From the NCBI GenBank assembly GCA_944990035.1, contig CALYLX010000066.1, positions 682,001-746,000 of the forward strand: a stretch of 64,000 nucleotides of DNA. Reading direction: 5' to 3'. The first letter of the stretch is position 1, and each line of letters opens with the position of its first letter. Source of the DNA: Clitopilus passeckerianus. Its lineage: Eukaryota > Basidiomycota > Agaricomycetes > Agaricales > Entolomataceae. Position numbers and translations under genes: made by a program. The notes beneath the pieces are model-generated. The model worked only from the letters and a program-made list of their open reading frames with translations. It did not search any database and was not told the origin of the DNA. This document shows positions 20,351 to 31,152 of this stretch, one piece after another.

Positions 20351-20999
20351 GCTGTATATAACCGATATTTATTGAAATTTTATGATTTTAATGAATACAT
20401 ACGATGTCTATCTACCTACTATGAGTGGTTTGAAAGAGAAAGAATATCTTTAAAATGCAGAACAATTCCGACAAAGTCAAAGACCATTGTCGAGATTGAC
20501 GCATTCTGATGAATTCTGAAGTCCGACTGATGGTCATCACGCCATTCGTCCGGCTACGCTTCAGAGATCATTCAACTTCACGGACCGACCGGCAAAGTCC
20601 ATCGCGTCTACTTTCAACGCCGGAACTTTGAATGTTTTTCCAAGTTTTCGAGAGCACGTCATTCTGGACCTCTCATAAACTATTCCCGCACCTTTCCTAA
20701 CATATAAGGAAGGCCGCCGAAGTTGCCGAATGCCAAGATCCTAAATTTTACATGGTCTGTGCGTAGTTCTTTGTAGTATAAAAGTTGTAGATAGTACATT
20801 GCGAGGAATTCAAGTATTCGATAGCCCAGATTCGGTATCACAACTGCGGGTGTGTTACTTAGATTTGAGACTGTGCGAAGCCTTCGATCTCGAGACTTAT
20901 ATTAGTTTTGTGATCATTTGATTACTGAGGGATTCCAATTGAAATATATTCAATTTTACACACACACATACATTTACATCGCTACCTAAGGGTATTTCG
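20351..20999. other. Non-coding block interrupting LINE remnants
   Basis: AT-rich sequence with a TATAAAA box near 20778, starting TGTATATA and ending in a TTACACACACACA run. It resembles a solo LTR or small insertion between two coding-looking LINE segments, but no target duplication could be found. Confidence 0.25.
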
Positions 21000-21575
21000 G
21001 TGTCTAAGAGTGCTATTCTACACGAGGCCCACGAATTTGGAGTCGTTAGTAGTGGTTTGGTTGTTAGTGAGGTTGGGTTAGCTCGACTCTCGCTATCTTA
21101 TCTAGCCGCCGCTTACCTCTTCAGCGCTAAAGTGGGTGGTGACATCACTGCTCTAGCTGCTCTAGCTAGGGCCTATCCCAATTTGGATGCTGAGCAACTT
21201 GCTTGCATTCACTTGAAGGCCTCTGGCCATCCTTCTCCTGCACCCAAACCTGCCCAAGTTAAGGTGCAGTCCACCACATGTGGTCCTTCTTGCAAGAGGA
21301 TCATTGCCATTCCTACCACTACTGTCAACGCTTCAGTCTCTCTTGAGACTATTGTGGCGACAGTCAATTGCGGCCTCACCAAAAGGTCAAAACTGCACAT
21401 TGAAACTGCCTCCCTTGGTATAGGAGGCTACTTCATGCACACCACTCAGGTTCCCAATGCTGCTGACCTTGAGATTGTTTCCAAGTGGCTGGTCAAGGCC
21501 TTTCCAGCTGGCACCCTTGCTTTCACCTGTGAGGTACCGCGGTCACGGTCCTACCTCAAAATCGTCAACACCCCA
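21000..21575 (+). pseudogene. Second LINE ORF1 remnant, truncated by Tc1
   Basis: About 190 codons reading SLETIVATVNCGLTKRSKL, then ASLGIGGYFMHTTQVPNAADL and RSRSYLKIVNTPY. The last part aligns with the ORF1 RRM segment SYARITGMPYY of the LINE at 14341. The frame ends where the Tc1 element begins: the TA of the Pro-Tyr codons is the insertion target. It is a different family from the first LINE because the similarity is only at motif level. Confidence 0.6.
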
Positions 21576-21577
21576 TA

Positions 21578-21789
21578 CAGTGACTCAAACAATTGTCTAG
21601 ATGTTTCGCACTTTTTGAGTATTTGCTTAATAACCTTTGCTATACCAAAGTTTGAATTATAGTGTTGGTACATAAAACAAAGCATTTGATCTCTGCTACA
21701 AGAATATATAAAAGTTACGTAATTCGGATCAAAGCCCGTTTAGATATAGTAGAAACAAGTCAGAGATACATCTGGACAATTATTTGACT
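21578..21789 (+). repeat. Tc1 left terminal inverted repeat (212 bp)
   Basis: Starts CAGTGACTCAAACAATTGTC. Its inner end (21757-21789) is an inverted, slightly diverged copy of the same motif, so each TIR is itself bounded by inverted repeats. A TATATAAAAG sequence near 21706 could be the transposase promoter. Confidence 0.9.
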
Positions 21790-21939
21790 GTGCTTCCAGG
21801 AACACAGACACAGCCCAATTGCAGTGTGCATAGCACTTGGCAATGCAGCACAGCCTTAGAGGCTATGCACTACAGCCATATGGCTGTGTTTGCAATACAT
21901 ATAAGCAGCTGAAATGCTATCAGATCCCCACAATTTACC

Positions 21940-22956
21940 ATGCGGCCTATTCCATCTGCTCAGAAGGAAAACATTATTTCTCTGGCTTCTAACAATTACT
22001 CTGTCCAGTCTATTGCCTCCAAACTCAATGTAGGCAAGTCTACTGTGGCTACAGTGCTTCAAGAAATCTGTTCCAACTGCTCTAAACCTTCTTCTGGCTG
22101 CCCTTCTAAGCTCACCCCTACTGATAAACGAGCTGTTCTGGCACAATTCAACCATGGCAGATGCACTAATGCTGTGCAGGTCACCAAACACATTAACACC
22201 ATCATTTCCAACACTGTCTCCCCGCAAACAGTCAGAAATGTACTCAAGAAAAATGATTTCTATGCTGTTGTGTTGAAGCCAAAGCCCTTGCTTACTTCTG
22301 CTCAAAAGAAGGTGTGCGTAGCATGGTGCCACAAGCACAAGGAACGCACTGTAGAGGACTGGAAGAGGGTGGTATGGTCAGATGAGACCAAGATCAATAG
22401 AATTGGGTCAGATGGAAGGAAATGGACATGGAAACAGAAGGGCCAGGGCCTTATTCCTAGGGAGATAAAAAAAATGGTTAAACACAGAGGAGGAAGCATC
22501 ATGGTATGGGGGTGTATGGGGTGGAATGGAGTGGGGCAACTTGCAGAGGTTGAGGGCATTATGGACCGCTTCCAATATTGGGACATTTTGGACCAGCAGC
22601 TGCTGGTCAGCATGGAGAATTTGGACATTCCCGAGGACGAAAGAATTTTCCAGCAGGACAACGACCCCAAGCACACCTCTAATGTGGTCCGGGTGTGGAT
22701 GGAAGACAATGATATTGATCTTCTAGACTGGCCAGCACAGTCTCCTGACCTCAACCCTATAGAACACCTCTGGGACCATATCAAAAGGAAGCTTAATGAA
22801 TATCCGACTCACGCTAAGGGGGTTTTTGAAGTTTGGGAGAGAGTTGCAGAGGTATGGGAGAATATACCACCAGAGGTGTGTCAGAACTTAATAGAAAGTA
22901 TGCCCAGAAGGATAGAAGCAGTTCTTAAGGCAAAGGGAGGCAATACCAAGTACTAA
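21940..22956 (+). CDS. Tc1 transposase (DD34E)
   Basis: 338-aa cut-and-paste transposase starting MRPIPSAQKE. The N-terminal two helix-turn-helix units (about 1-110) bind the TIRs: NNYSVQSIASKLNVGKSTV and VSPQTVRNVLKKN. The catalytic core has VVWSDETKIN (first Asp), FQQDNDPKHTS (second Asp) and NPIEHLWDHIK (Glu). There are 34 residues between the second Asp and the Glu, which is the DD34E spacing of Tc1. GSIMVWGCMGW is the conserved strand between the two Asp motifs. Length and motifs match full-length family members, with no stop or frameshift. Confidence 0.95.
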   Translation: MRPIPSAQKENIISLASNNYSVQSIASKLNVGKSTVATVLQEICSNCSKPSSGCPSKLTPTDKRAVLAQFNHGRCTNAVQVTKHINTIISNTVSPQTVRNVLKKNDFYAVVLKPKPLLTSAQKKVCVAWCHKHKERTVEDWKRVVWSDETKINRIGSDGRKWTWKQKGQGLIPREIKKMVKHRGGSIMVWGCMGWNGVGQLAEVEGIMDRFQYWDILDQQLLVSMENLDIPEDERIFQQDNDPKHTSNVVRVWMEDNDIDLLDWPAQSPDLNPIEHLWDHIKRKLNEYPTHAKGVFEVWERVAEVWENIPPEVCQNLIESMPRRIEAVLKAKGGNTKY

Positions 22957-22989
22957 TGGCTGAATTTTATATATCTACATAATGTACAT

Positions 22990-23201
22990 AGTCAAATAAT
23001 TGTCCAGATGTATCTCTGACTTGTTTCTACTATATCTCAACGGGCTTTGATCCGAATTACGTAACTTTTATATATTCTTGTAGCAGAGGTCAAATGCTTT
23101 GTTTTATGTACCAACACTATAATTCAAACTTTAGTATAGCAAAAGTTATTAAGCAAATACCCAAAAGGTGCGAAACATCCAGACAATTGTTTGAGTCACT
23201 G
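22990..23201 (-). repeat. Tc1 right terminal inverted repeat (212 bp)
   Basis: Reverse complement of 21578-21789 apart from about seven scattered differences. It ends GTTTGAGTCACTG and is followed by TA. Confidence 0.9.
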
Positions 23202-23332
23202 TATATACATACGCTTCTGAACCCAATCTGTCTCCTAACCTGTGAAAACAGAAAAAGTGGGATCCACATGACAAAAAGACAAAATTTAGAACTCGGACAG
23301 GTTGTGCAAACCAGCAAGAGATCTATGACTAA

Positions 23333-23472
23333 GTAAACCTATGTAGTTTACCTCAATACATTGGAGACTTCTCTAGTCTTATTACATAGTTTGCTCTACC
23401 TCACAACCCTACACTTAGCTTAAGGTAGGCTGCTCTGCAACTTCCCTCACTGGAAGGCATGCTTGCTCGATA
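23333..23472 (+). repeat. Fragment of a Copia-type LTR
   Basis: About 140 bp matching 37757-37893 (TACCTCAATACATTGGAGAC and the following leader ending GGAAGGCATGCTTGCTCGA). It lies just outside the TGCAA target duplication of the Copia element, so it belongs to an older related insertion. Confidence 0.65.
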
Positions 23473-23483
23473 TTTGATTGCAA

Positions 23484-23897
23484 TGTTGAACTTGACGCGT
23501 CTCACATCTTTGTCACATGAACAGTCACGTGACACCACATGACTACAAATCACATTACTTGATTGTGTCATTATCACGACATACACACGTGGAGCATTAC
23601 AAATACTTCTAGCACATTCCGCTCCACAATGACATCATCATGACTCACATATGACTCATTCTTCGTCATTCCTTGTGTATTCCATACTATATTTAGCACA
23701 GAACATTCTAGATATGCTTACATATACATGGTCTGTGCACTCTATCCTTTTGTATAAATACTAGCAGTAGTTTACCTCAATATAACAAGGAGTTACACTT
23801 CTTTTCTCTCTAGTTCGCTCTCACAGCCTCACTCTACTCTACCCCAGGTTAGTAGCCTTACTGCACCTTCCCTTGCTGGGGGTGTGCCTGTTCAACA
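23484..23897 (+). repeat. Copia 5' LTR (414 bp)
   Basis: Begins TGTTGAACTTGACGCG and ends CCTGTTCAACA. It contains TCACGTGA at 23525-23532 and a TATAAATA-type box near 23753. Confidence 0.92.
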
Positions 23898-23909
23898 GGT
23901 TATGGGCCC
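23898..23909 (+). promoter_or_regulatory. Copia primer-binding site, half-tRNA-iMet type
   Basis: GGTTATGGGCCC directly follows the LTR. It is complementary to the anticodon stem-loop of initiator tRNA-Met (GGGCCCATAACC), the internal tRNA fragment used as primer by Drosophila copia, rather than to a tRNA 3' end. Confidence 0.75.
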
Positions 23910-24128
23910 TGCTCGCAAGCTGATCGCTACCTAATTGTAGCTGATTGCTGTGCAGCTTGGCTTCGCCACTGAGCTCAAAGTGTAGCGCCTGAAGGGCAGC
24001 ACCTTTGATATCGCTCAGGAAGTACTCTACGCTATTCACAGCATAGAGGGCTGTAGCTTGTTGCTCATAGCACGCTTCTTGCTGTCGCATGTGCAACATA
24101 AGCTAACATTCTTGTTTGACAGATTACC

Positions 24129-24993
24129 ATGTCGTCAAACGTCAAGAACTTTGTTCCCATCTTTGATGGAAGTAACTGGATCCAATGGTCGGAACAGATG
24201 AAAGCCTATCTCCGATCAAAAGGAGTGTGGCAGTACACAAACAGCGGTATCCCCCGCCCGACTGAATCATCTCCGCCTAAGCCGGAAGAGACTAAGGCAG
24301 CACAGGATTGGGACTGCAAAGATGATCAAGCCATTGGCGACATCACTTTGACACTTTCCCAGGGTATGCGCGTTCACGTCAGAGATACTGCCAAGCAAAC
24401 TTGGGACAGTCTCGAGAAAGCATATGCTACCCCTGGCCCATCCATTGTCTTTGTCGACTTTAAGAAAGCTATTGCATTCAAGTTGGACGGCTCTGCCCCA
24501 ACTCCGCAAATTAGTAATCTTAACGTGTTGTTTGAGCGTCTTGACTCCAATTTAGGAGACGCCAAAATCCCTGAGTTTATCAAAGCAATGATCTTGCTTG
24601 CTGCTATCCCCGCCAAATGGGATGCAGTTGCAGCCATGCAACTGTCAAGCGGCAAGAAGATTGCCGATCTGAAGTTTGTTGACATCAGAGCGGCCATCAT
24701 TGCTGAAGCTGAACGCCGATCCTCTGGTGTTTCTGGCTCCGCCCACAAGATTTCTGCTGTCAAGCGCAAGGGTTTTGATCCGAAACACAAAAAGGGGTCA
24801 AAACCAACAGCAGTCTAAGCCGCAAGGCGAATCTTCGGGCTCTTCTGACAAGAAGAAGAAAACTTGCCACGCTAACACCGGCAAAGGGAACAAGCAACAA
24901 TCCGGTAACGCCAATGTGGTCCTAGGCTTTGCTTCGGCAGCCATCCATCAACCCTCTGCTCCTGTAGCTCCATCCCCACCAACGACCTCTAAG
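24129..24993 (+). pseudogene. Copia gag, interrupted by Gypsy copy 2
   Basis: Starts MSSNVKNFVPIFDGSNWIQWSE, a typical Copia gag N-terminus. The helical capsid part follows (ALLAAIPAKW-like region, LKFVDIRAAIIAEAERR) up to about residue 220. A 1-bp change near 24798 shifts the frame; the proper frame continues GQNQQQSKPQGES and reaches TTSK at the insertion. No CCHC knuckle is visible before the insertion. The frame resumes at 32241 after the CTAAG duplication. Confidence 0.85.
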
Positions 24994-25475
24994 TGTTAAG
25001 GCAGAGCCTAACAACTTAGGTAATACTGTTTACGCTCGATGTCTTTGATAAACAAAGACAGAGATTTGTCAGCAGCTGCGGCTGTACTGACGACCTGGTG
25101 AGATTGACGAAGCAAGGGACTTAAAGGCGAAGTAGAGAACTAAGCAGTTAGGTAGATTGCCTAGGTCAAGCTGAGGAGCTTTGACCAAATGGTACAGGTT
25201 TATATACCTATCTAGTAGTTCTAAATATAGCACATGCGCAGCATGCTGAGTAAGTAATGAGTCATGCGCAGCATGATGAGTAAGTACATGAGTCAGTATG
25301 ACTCAATGCGAGTCGAAAGAGTCAGATAAGGTATAAGTCTCTCGATCGTGAGAGATGCGGAGTAAGCATGGAAAAAGATGAAAAATGCGCAGTGATGCGC
25401 AGCATATGTGAGTAATCGTGCATAGGTAAGCGGGCCGGGGTATGTAAGGAGAAACATGTAAGCAAAATCATAACA
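24994..25475 (-). repeat. Gypsy copy 2, 3' LTR (482 bp)
   Basis: Reads TGTTAAGG...CATAACA on the plus strand. It is the 485-bp LTR type minus three bases (near 25315 and 25345). Confidence 0.93.
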
Positions 25476-25485
25476 TTACCTCTCG

Positions 25486-26367
25486 CTATCGTTGAAGTCT
25501 CCTGACTTCAATTCCTTTACCCAAGTGACGGTCTATGCCCTTGTGGTAGCGTTGTGGGCAGCTAACCGGGTAATGGCCTGGGCCACGACAATGGCACAGA
25601 CGACACACAAAACGAAAGCAATGACACTGTCGGTGTCTGCCTCCACAAATGTAGCATCTGAACCATCTGGGTGGTGGTGGTCTGTTGGCAAGGTATCCAG
25701 TGCGCGGCGCCTTCTGGGACGATATTGTCGAGGAAGGTTCACCAGCGTTGGTGAGTCGGACTCTGGTGGGCTTTCGAATGCGGAGAGGTATGGCGTTGGA
25801 GGGTTTGCCATTGGGGTTGATGTTTTCCTTGTTGTCGTTCTGTTCTTCTTTGACGAAGGGGTTATGTTTTATTTTTGCGGTGGTGTGTAAATTGGTGACG
25901 GGAGGAAATGCTCGTAGGGTTCCGCAAACTTGACGTGCAGTGAGGATCGTGACTTCCTCTTCTTGACTTTCCTCAGGCCCCCAGGGATTGGAGGCAAGGG
26001 TTTCGAAGTCTGTCTCCTCTGGGTTGTTGAACCAGTTTTGTCGTTCGGGGAAGAATTCGTCGAGGAAAGCTGTTCCTCCAATAGCAAAGAAGAGGTCTGT
26101 GAGGGTCTCCTCCGTTTCTCGATCAACTTTGTCCAAAAGTTGATCAAGATCGTCAGTGGTTTTCGCAAATTGGTGGCGCAGACGAGCCACTTCGTTGCGA
26201 GTTTCGGTTCGTCGGTTTTGGTAGAGGGTTCCTTGTTCTCCCACAGCGGTGAGAGGGTTGTCGTTGCTGCTCCAGGCGGTATGCGTACGGAGCGCCGTAA
26301 TAGCGGTATCGGATTTGAAGGTGTTGCGGATGATGGTGCGGTCGTAGGAAGAGGCATTTTGAGACAT
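25486..26367 (-). CDS. Gypsy ORF3, copy 2
   Basis: 293-aa homologue of the ORF at 6839-7708 with the same MSQNASSYDR start and the same C-terminal Cys/His cluster (CYICGGRHRQCHC, CRLCHCRGPGHYPVSC). Apart from a few substitutions and a one-codon loss near the Ser/Pro-rich part, it differs only at the very end. There a small indel changes the last residues to LGKGIEVRRLQR. It is open in both copies even though gag and pol are damaged, which supports a real protein. Confidence 0.75.
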   Translation of the reverse strand: MSQNASSYDRTIIRNTFKSDTAITALRTHTAWSSNDNPLTAVGEQGTLYQNRRTETRNEVARLRHQFAKTTDDLDQLLDKVDRETEETLTDLFFAIGGTAFLDEFFPERQNWFNNPEETDFETLASNPWGPEESQEEEVTILTARQVCGTLRAFPPVTNLHTTAKIKHNPFVKEEQNDNKENINPNGKPSNAIPLRIRKPTRVRLTNAGEPSSTISSQKAPRTGYLANRPPPPRWFRCYICGGRHRQCHCFRFVCRLCHCRGPGHYPVSCPQRYHKGIDRHLGKGIEVRRLQR

Positions 26368-26405
26368 TGTTATATAGTGGATGTGAGTGGGTTTGCTATG
26401 TGGTG

Positions 26406-29400
26406 TCAGGTGAGTTTCTTCCTCTTTTTATACTCGGTGAGTATTTCCTTGGCGTTCCGCAGTTCCGACTCGGGCATCCATTCGTTGTCCGCTGATGGCC
26501 ATCCCTTCCATTTTACGAGGTATCTGTGTCGCCCTTTGCCTTGTTTCTGATGGGCCACAATTGCTTCTATTTCGTATTCTTCTATTCCGTTGATTTCGTC
26601 AGGTGGCGGTTTAGAGAAGCTGGGTCCATGCGCTTTGGTGGAGATGTAACGGGTGAGAAGTGACGCGTGAATCACCGGGTGGATCTTCCATCGTCTTGGC
26701 AGGTCGAGTTTATAGGTCAGGTGTCCTTTTACCTCAAGTATCTTGAAGGGTCCTTCTCGTTTGGGTGCTAGTTTCTTGGAGATGTTTCCTTGATTGAGAT
26801 TTGTGGCTTCTAACCACACCTTTTCTCCGACTTTGAATGGGGTGAACTGTCGTGTGATCTTCTCTGCCATGCGTTGCGCAGCAAGTGCATGTGCAGCATT
26901 TGCTTCATCGCGTGCTAGCAGAAGTTCCTTGATCCGTTTGTCAACTGCGGGAATTTTGCTAGTGGGAGCAATTGATGGGAGTGCAGGTGGTTCGTATCCC
27001 ATCATTAGGTAGAATGGGGTTCGTTTGGTGACAGAGTGTGTTCGGCTGTTGTAGGAGAATTCTAGAGTGGTAATCCATTTGGACCAGGATTCGGGGTTCT
27101 GTGCACAGAAGATGCGGAGATAGGCATCAATCTCCTGATTGATCCTTTCTGTCGCACCATCGGTTTGTGGGTGGTAGGCGGTGCTCATGTTGAGCTTGAT
27201 TCCAAGGAGTCGTCCCATTTCTTGGAAAACTTTAGAGGTGAATTGAGGTCCTCTGTCAGAAATTCCTTTGTCGGGGAGTCCAAAGCGACGGTAAACGTTG
27301 TCAATGTAGGCGTTTGCAGTTCCTGTGGCGTCGATTTTCTTTGTGCAAGGGATGAAAATTGCCCCCTTCGTAGCTCCATGGTCGACCACGGCCATAATGC
27401 TATCGAAACCATCACTCTCTGGGAGATCCGTGTGAAAATCGTACGTCACTAGCGAAAATGGCCTAGTGGTTTCGGATTTGATGGGCATTAATGGTGGAGC
27501 GGTGGGGTGGCGATTGATTTTCATTTGCTGGCACATTGCACAGCCCTGCACAAAGTTCTTGATGAACACTGACATCCCTGGCCACCAGTAGTCCTTCCGG
27601 ACTTTCTCCAGTGTCCCAAATTGTCCAGGGTGTCCTGCGCTGGGTAGATCGTGATAACGTTGGACTATCTTCCTTCGGAGGTCTTCGTCATCTGGTACCA
27701 CGCACTTGTCCTTGTAGTACAAGATGCCATCGTCAAATTTCCAGTCTTCCAGGTTTGATCGGATTGGTGGGGGTCCGTCTTCTTTGGCGGTGCGAATGGC
27801 GTCAACAATCAGTTTGTCATTGACCATCTTGTGTACAATTTCGTCCTTTAGTTCAATGTCGATTGAGCGAAGGAAGAGCTTGTCGGGGAGGAGAATGATG
27901 TCTTCGTTGTCGGTGTCTTCACCTGGGATGTGGTCTGGTCGTCGAGATAGTGCGTCAGATTGTATCATCTTTGCACCAGGGGTGTGTACAAGTTTGATGT
28001 TAAACTGGGATAGCATCAAATTCCATCTTGCTTGTCGTCGGTTCAACTTCCGGGCTTCTCGGAAGTATGTGAGGTTTTGTGATCGGATAGAATCACAACT
28101 GAATGTTGGGATCCATGGAAGTAGTGTCGCCAGGTTTCTAATGCGCGGATAATGCCTAGAAGTTCTCGGTCGTAGATTTCATAGTTCCGTTCTGTTTCCG
28201 AGAACGATTTAGATATGAAACCACATGGGTGCCATGATCCGTTGGCGTCACGTTGTTGTAGGACTGCTCCTGTTGCATGTTTTGAGGCGTCGCTTTCCAC
28301 CACAAATGGCTTCGTGGGGTCAGGCATCAGCAACACAGGCGCTTCCAGGAATTTGTCTTTCAGGGTGGTGAAAGCTTTGTGACATTCATTGGTCCATTCC
28401 CACTTCTTGTCTTTCTTGGTGAGTTCGTTCAGCGGTTTGGCAATTTCCGCATATTTTCCGATGAACCTGCGGTAAAAGTTTCCGAATCCTAGGAATGATC
28501 GGACTTCCTTTACTGTAGTTGGCGTAGGCCAGTCGCGCATCCCTGCAAGTTTGACAGGGTCCATGGAGATCTTGTTTGGTTCAATGATGAACCCAAGGTA
28601 TTCCACTCTTGTGGTGTCAAATTGGCATTTCTCTGCTTTGAGGTAGAGATCGTTGTCTTGTAGTCTTTGTAAGACTCTGCGTGTGCGTTCTCGGTGTTTT
28701 TCTGGATCGTTGGAGAAGATGAGGATGTCGTCCATGTAGATGATGACCCATCCTTCGTCTATCATGTCTCGGAAAAGGTGGTTCATCATTGCTTGGAAGG
28801 TACCGGGTGAGTTCATTAGTCCAAAGAACATCACCATTGGTTCAAATAACCCTCGGTTGGTCTTGAACGCTGCTTTCCATTGGTCACCATCTTTGATGCG
28901 GATGTTGTGATATCCCCATCGAATGTCGAGTTTGGTGAAGACAGTTGCTCCTTTGAGTTTATCGATGAGTTCGCTAGCCAGCGGTAAGGGGTAAGCGTTA
29001 GGTATTGTTCCTTCGTTGAGTCGTCGGTAATCCTGACATGGTCTCAGGGCTTCCGAGTCTTTCTTTGCAACAAAGAAGAACGGAGATGCTTGTGGGGAGT
29101 TGGATTCTCGGATGTATCCTTTGGCTAGATTTTCCTGAGAAACTCGTCGAGTTTTTCTTGCTCTAAGGGGCTGAGCGGATAGACCTTGCAGTCTTTTGGC
29201 ACGAAATCTGTCTTCAGATCTATGGCGTGATCCCAGGGTCGGCTTGGTGGGAATCGTTCGGATGCTGCTTTCTCAAAGACTTTTCTGTAGTCTTGAAGAT
29301 AGTCGGGGATGATTTCGTCAAGGGATTTCTTTGGTTCCTTATCTTCTCGTTTATGTTCCAGAGCTTGCGAAATTGATGTTTTCGCACGTATCCACACCTG

Positions 29401-30180
29401 CTGTGTGTGGTGTCTGGTTGCTGGATGGTGTGTTACCACCGTCTGTCGTATTGTGGTAGTTGGCCTGATTGGCCCGTACACAAGGTAATCCTTTGTGTGT
29501 TCCTGCGTAAGTGGGGGTTCCTCCTTGGTGAATATTCCGACTGCCGGTTCGTTCTGGCAGTATGCGATGAGAAAATCTTCATTGATCTCTTCTCCGTCTT
29601 CGACTATTCGGAAATAGTCGCTAAGTCCTTCTGATTTTCCGGGATTCTCTTCGGAACAATCAGGTGCTGGGGTAGGTGGCGTGTTTTCCTCTAGTAGTTG
29701 TTCTCGGATGGCTCTCATCTGCTTGATGTCTACTGCTCGCATCAATGTTTGCGACAGTCGTTGGGTAATGCGTGATTCGTCGATTTCGAGTGTGCCGTCG
29801 CTCCACGATATGATTGGATCTACCCGTTTTAGCCAGGGTAATCCAAAAATCAGGTGGTCTTTCCCGAGTCCAGTGACAAAACATCTTTCCTTGATGATGG
29901 CTGTCCCTATCTTGGCAATAACCCAGGTAAAGTGGGTAATAGTTCCTTGTTTGTTCAGGGTGCCATCAACGTTTCGTGCTGTAATCGGTTGTCGGAGTGG
30001 GAGTAGCGGGAGGTGATGTGTCTTGGCAAAGACGGAGTCGATAAATGACCCTTGCGCTCCAGAGTCAATGAGAGCTTTTGTGCCGGCGATTGTTGTATTT
30101 CCATCTAGGGGTCTTGTAGAGAGATTGGGATACGCATAGATTCAGCATAAAAATCAGTAGCTACAAGTACACTGGAAATA
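26406..30180 (-). pseudogene. Gypsy pol, copy 2
   Basis: The 546-codon segment 26406-28046 is intact and covers the RNase H end, the integrase (CAMCQQMK zinc region; VTYDFHTDLPE and [11 protein letters not shown] catalytic parts; NQEIDAYLR) and the chromodomain (RYLVKWKGWPSADNEW, then ELRNAKEIL). The RT with YMDD lies at 28043-28837 onwards. Upstream, a lost base near 29130 separates it from the protease-RT linker (29125-29745). The frame steps after gag, at GACCCCTAG and after SDHK are identical to copy 1. Here the runs that are short in copy 1 have their full length, so this copy gives the better reference for the family. Confidence 0.9.
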
Positions 30181-31152
30181 TCAATCGGGCGAGGAAGTAC
30201 TGACGTCGGCTTTGCAGTCTTCCTCTTTAAAACCCTCAGCCTCTGCTTCGGTGTAGAATTCAGCGGCTTCTTCTTGGGGCATGTCAGCTAGGACTGTTCT
30301 GACATATTTGATCAACTCGGCTCCCTTCTCAGGTTTCTTGTGGAAACGGCTGTCGTTGTTGCTGGGGTAGGTTCTTCCAAAATTCTTCCTTTGAAGACAT
30401 TGTTGGATCGTGTGACCTTTCTTGGAGCAATAGTAGCACAAGTTGTTCTTCTTGTGATGTTCTCTTTCCTCCTGGGTGAGGCGGCGTTTGGGTGGATCAG
30501 TGGTGAAACGATCAACATCCATAGCCATTGGGTCTCGGGCTCCAGTAGGTGTTTTGTAAGCACCTTTGACCATATCAGATGTCTTGATGATACGGGTATG
30601 TCCCATGATTGTCTTGGCACGTCGCCAGTTGTTGTCAAACTGGACGGCTTTCTTGACCCAATCGTCGAATGTGGTAGGAGGGAATCGGAAAAGAGAATTT
30701 TCTCTCGGAGTTTGGGGTAAGTCCTTCCATGAAGATCTCGATCTTTGCAGTGTCACCGCTGAGATCAGTTCGTGCAAGAATATTCTTGAAGACGGTGACA
30801 AATTCGTCAGCTGTCCCATCCTGTCGTAAGGCTTTGAGTTGGAGAAGTGCGGCAGCTTTGTCGTCGGTAGGGAAAAGGCTTCTTTGAATTGGCTGATAAA
30901 TTCAGCGTAGGTGGCTTTCCTTTCAGCTGCTGAATATTTATCGTGAAATTCTAATCCCCATGCTGCTGCAGTTCCTTCTTTGAGGAAGGATAGGGCGATG
31001 CGAATCTTCTTGTCATCTTCGAGTTGGTTGAGGTTGTTTAGGATGAGGTAGTCTTCAAGTTCCTGAATGAACTTTCTGGTCTTGGATCGGTCTCCGGAGA
31101 ACGTTTGGGGTTTGGCTCCAATGTCCTTCTTGTTGTTGTTGTCTTGTGACAT
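30181..31152 (-). CDS. Gypsy gag, copy 2, compensated frameshift
   Basis: Same length as copy 1 gag (323 aa from the ATG at 31152) and same zinc knuckle CYYCSKKGHTIQQC. Between about 30680 and 30870 the protein is read in another frame because one C is missing in a run and one is added later. About 65 residues of capsid sequence are therefore replaced by unrelated sequence. The protein is open but probably not functional. Confidence 0.8.
   Translation of the reverse strand: MSQDNNNKKDIGAKPQTFSGDRSKTRKFIQELEDYLILNNLNQLEDDKKIRIALSFLKEGTAAAWGLEFHDKYSAAERKATYAEFISQFKEAFSLPTTKLPHFSNSKPYDRMGQLTNLSPSSRIFLHELISAVTLQRSRSSWKDLPQTPRENSLFRFPPTTFDDWVKKAVQFDNNWRRAKTIMGHTRIIKTSDMVKGAYKTPTGARDPMAMDVDRFTTDPPKRRLTQEEREHHKKNNLCYYCSKKGHTIQQCLQRKNFGRTYPSNNDSRFHKKPEKGAELIKYVRTVLADMPQEEAAEFYTEAEAEGFKEEDCKADVSTSSPD

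Larger units (their letters stand above)
21578..23201 (+). mobile_element. Tc1/mariner DNA transposon, apparently intact
   Basis: 1624 bp flanked by TA at 21576-21577 and 23202-23203. It has two 212-bp terminal inverted repeats with about seven mismatches by eye, and one uninterrupted transposase gene on the plus strand. It interrupts the LINE ORF1 remnant. The high repeat identity and intact ORF suggest recent activity. Confidence 0.95.

Noticed and set aside
20351..20999. Solo LTR between the LINE fragments
   Set aside because: TG...CA-like ends and a TATA box are present, but no target duplication could be found, so it is listed only as an unexplained block.
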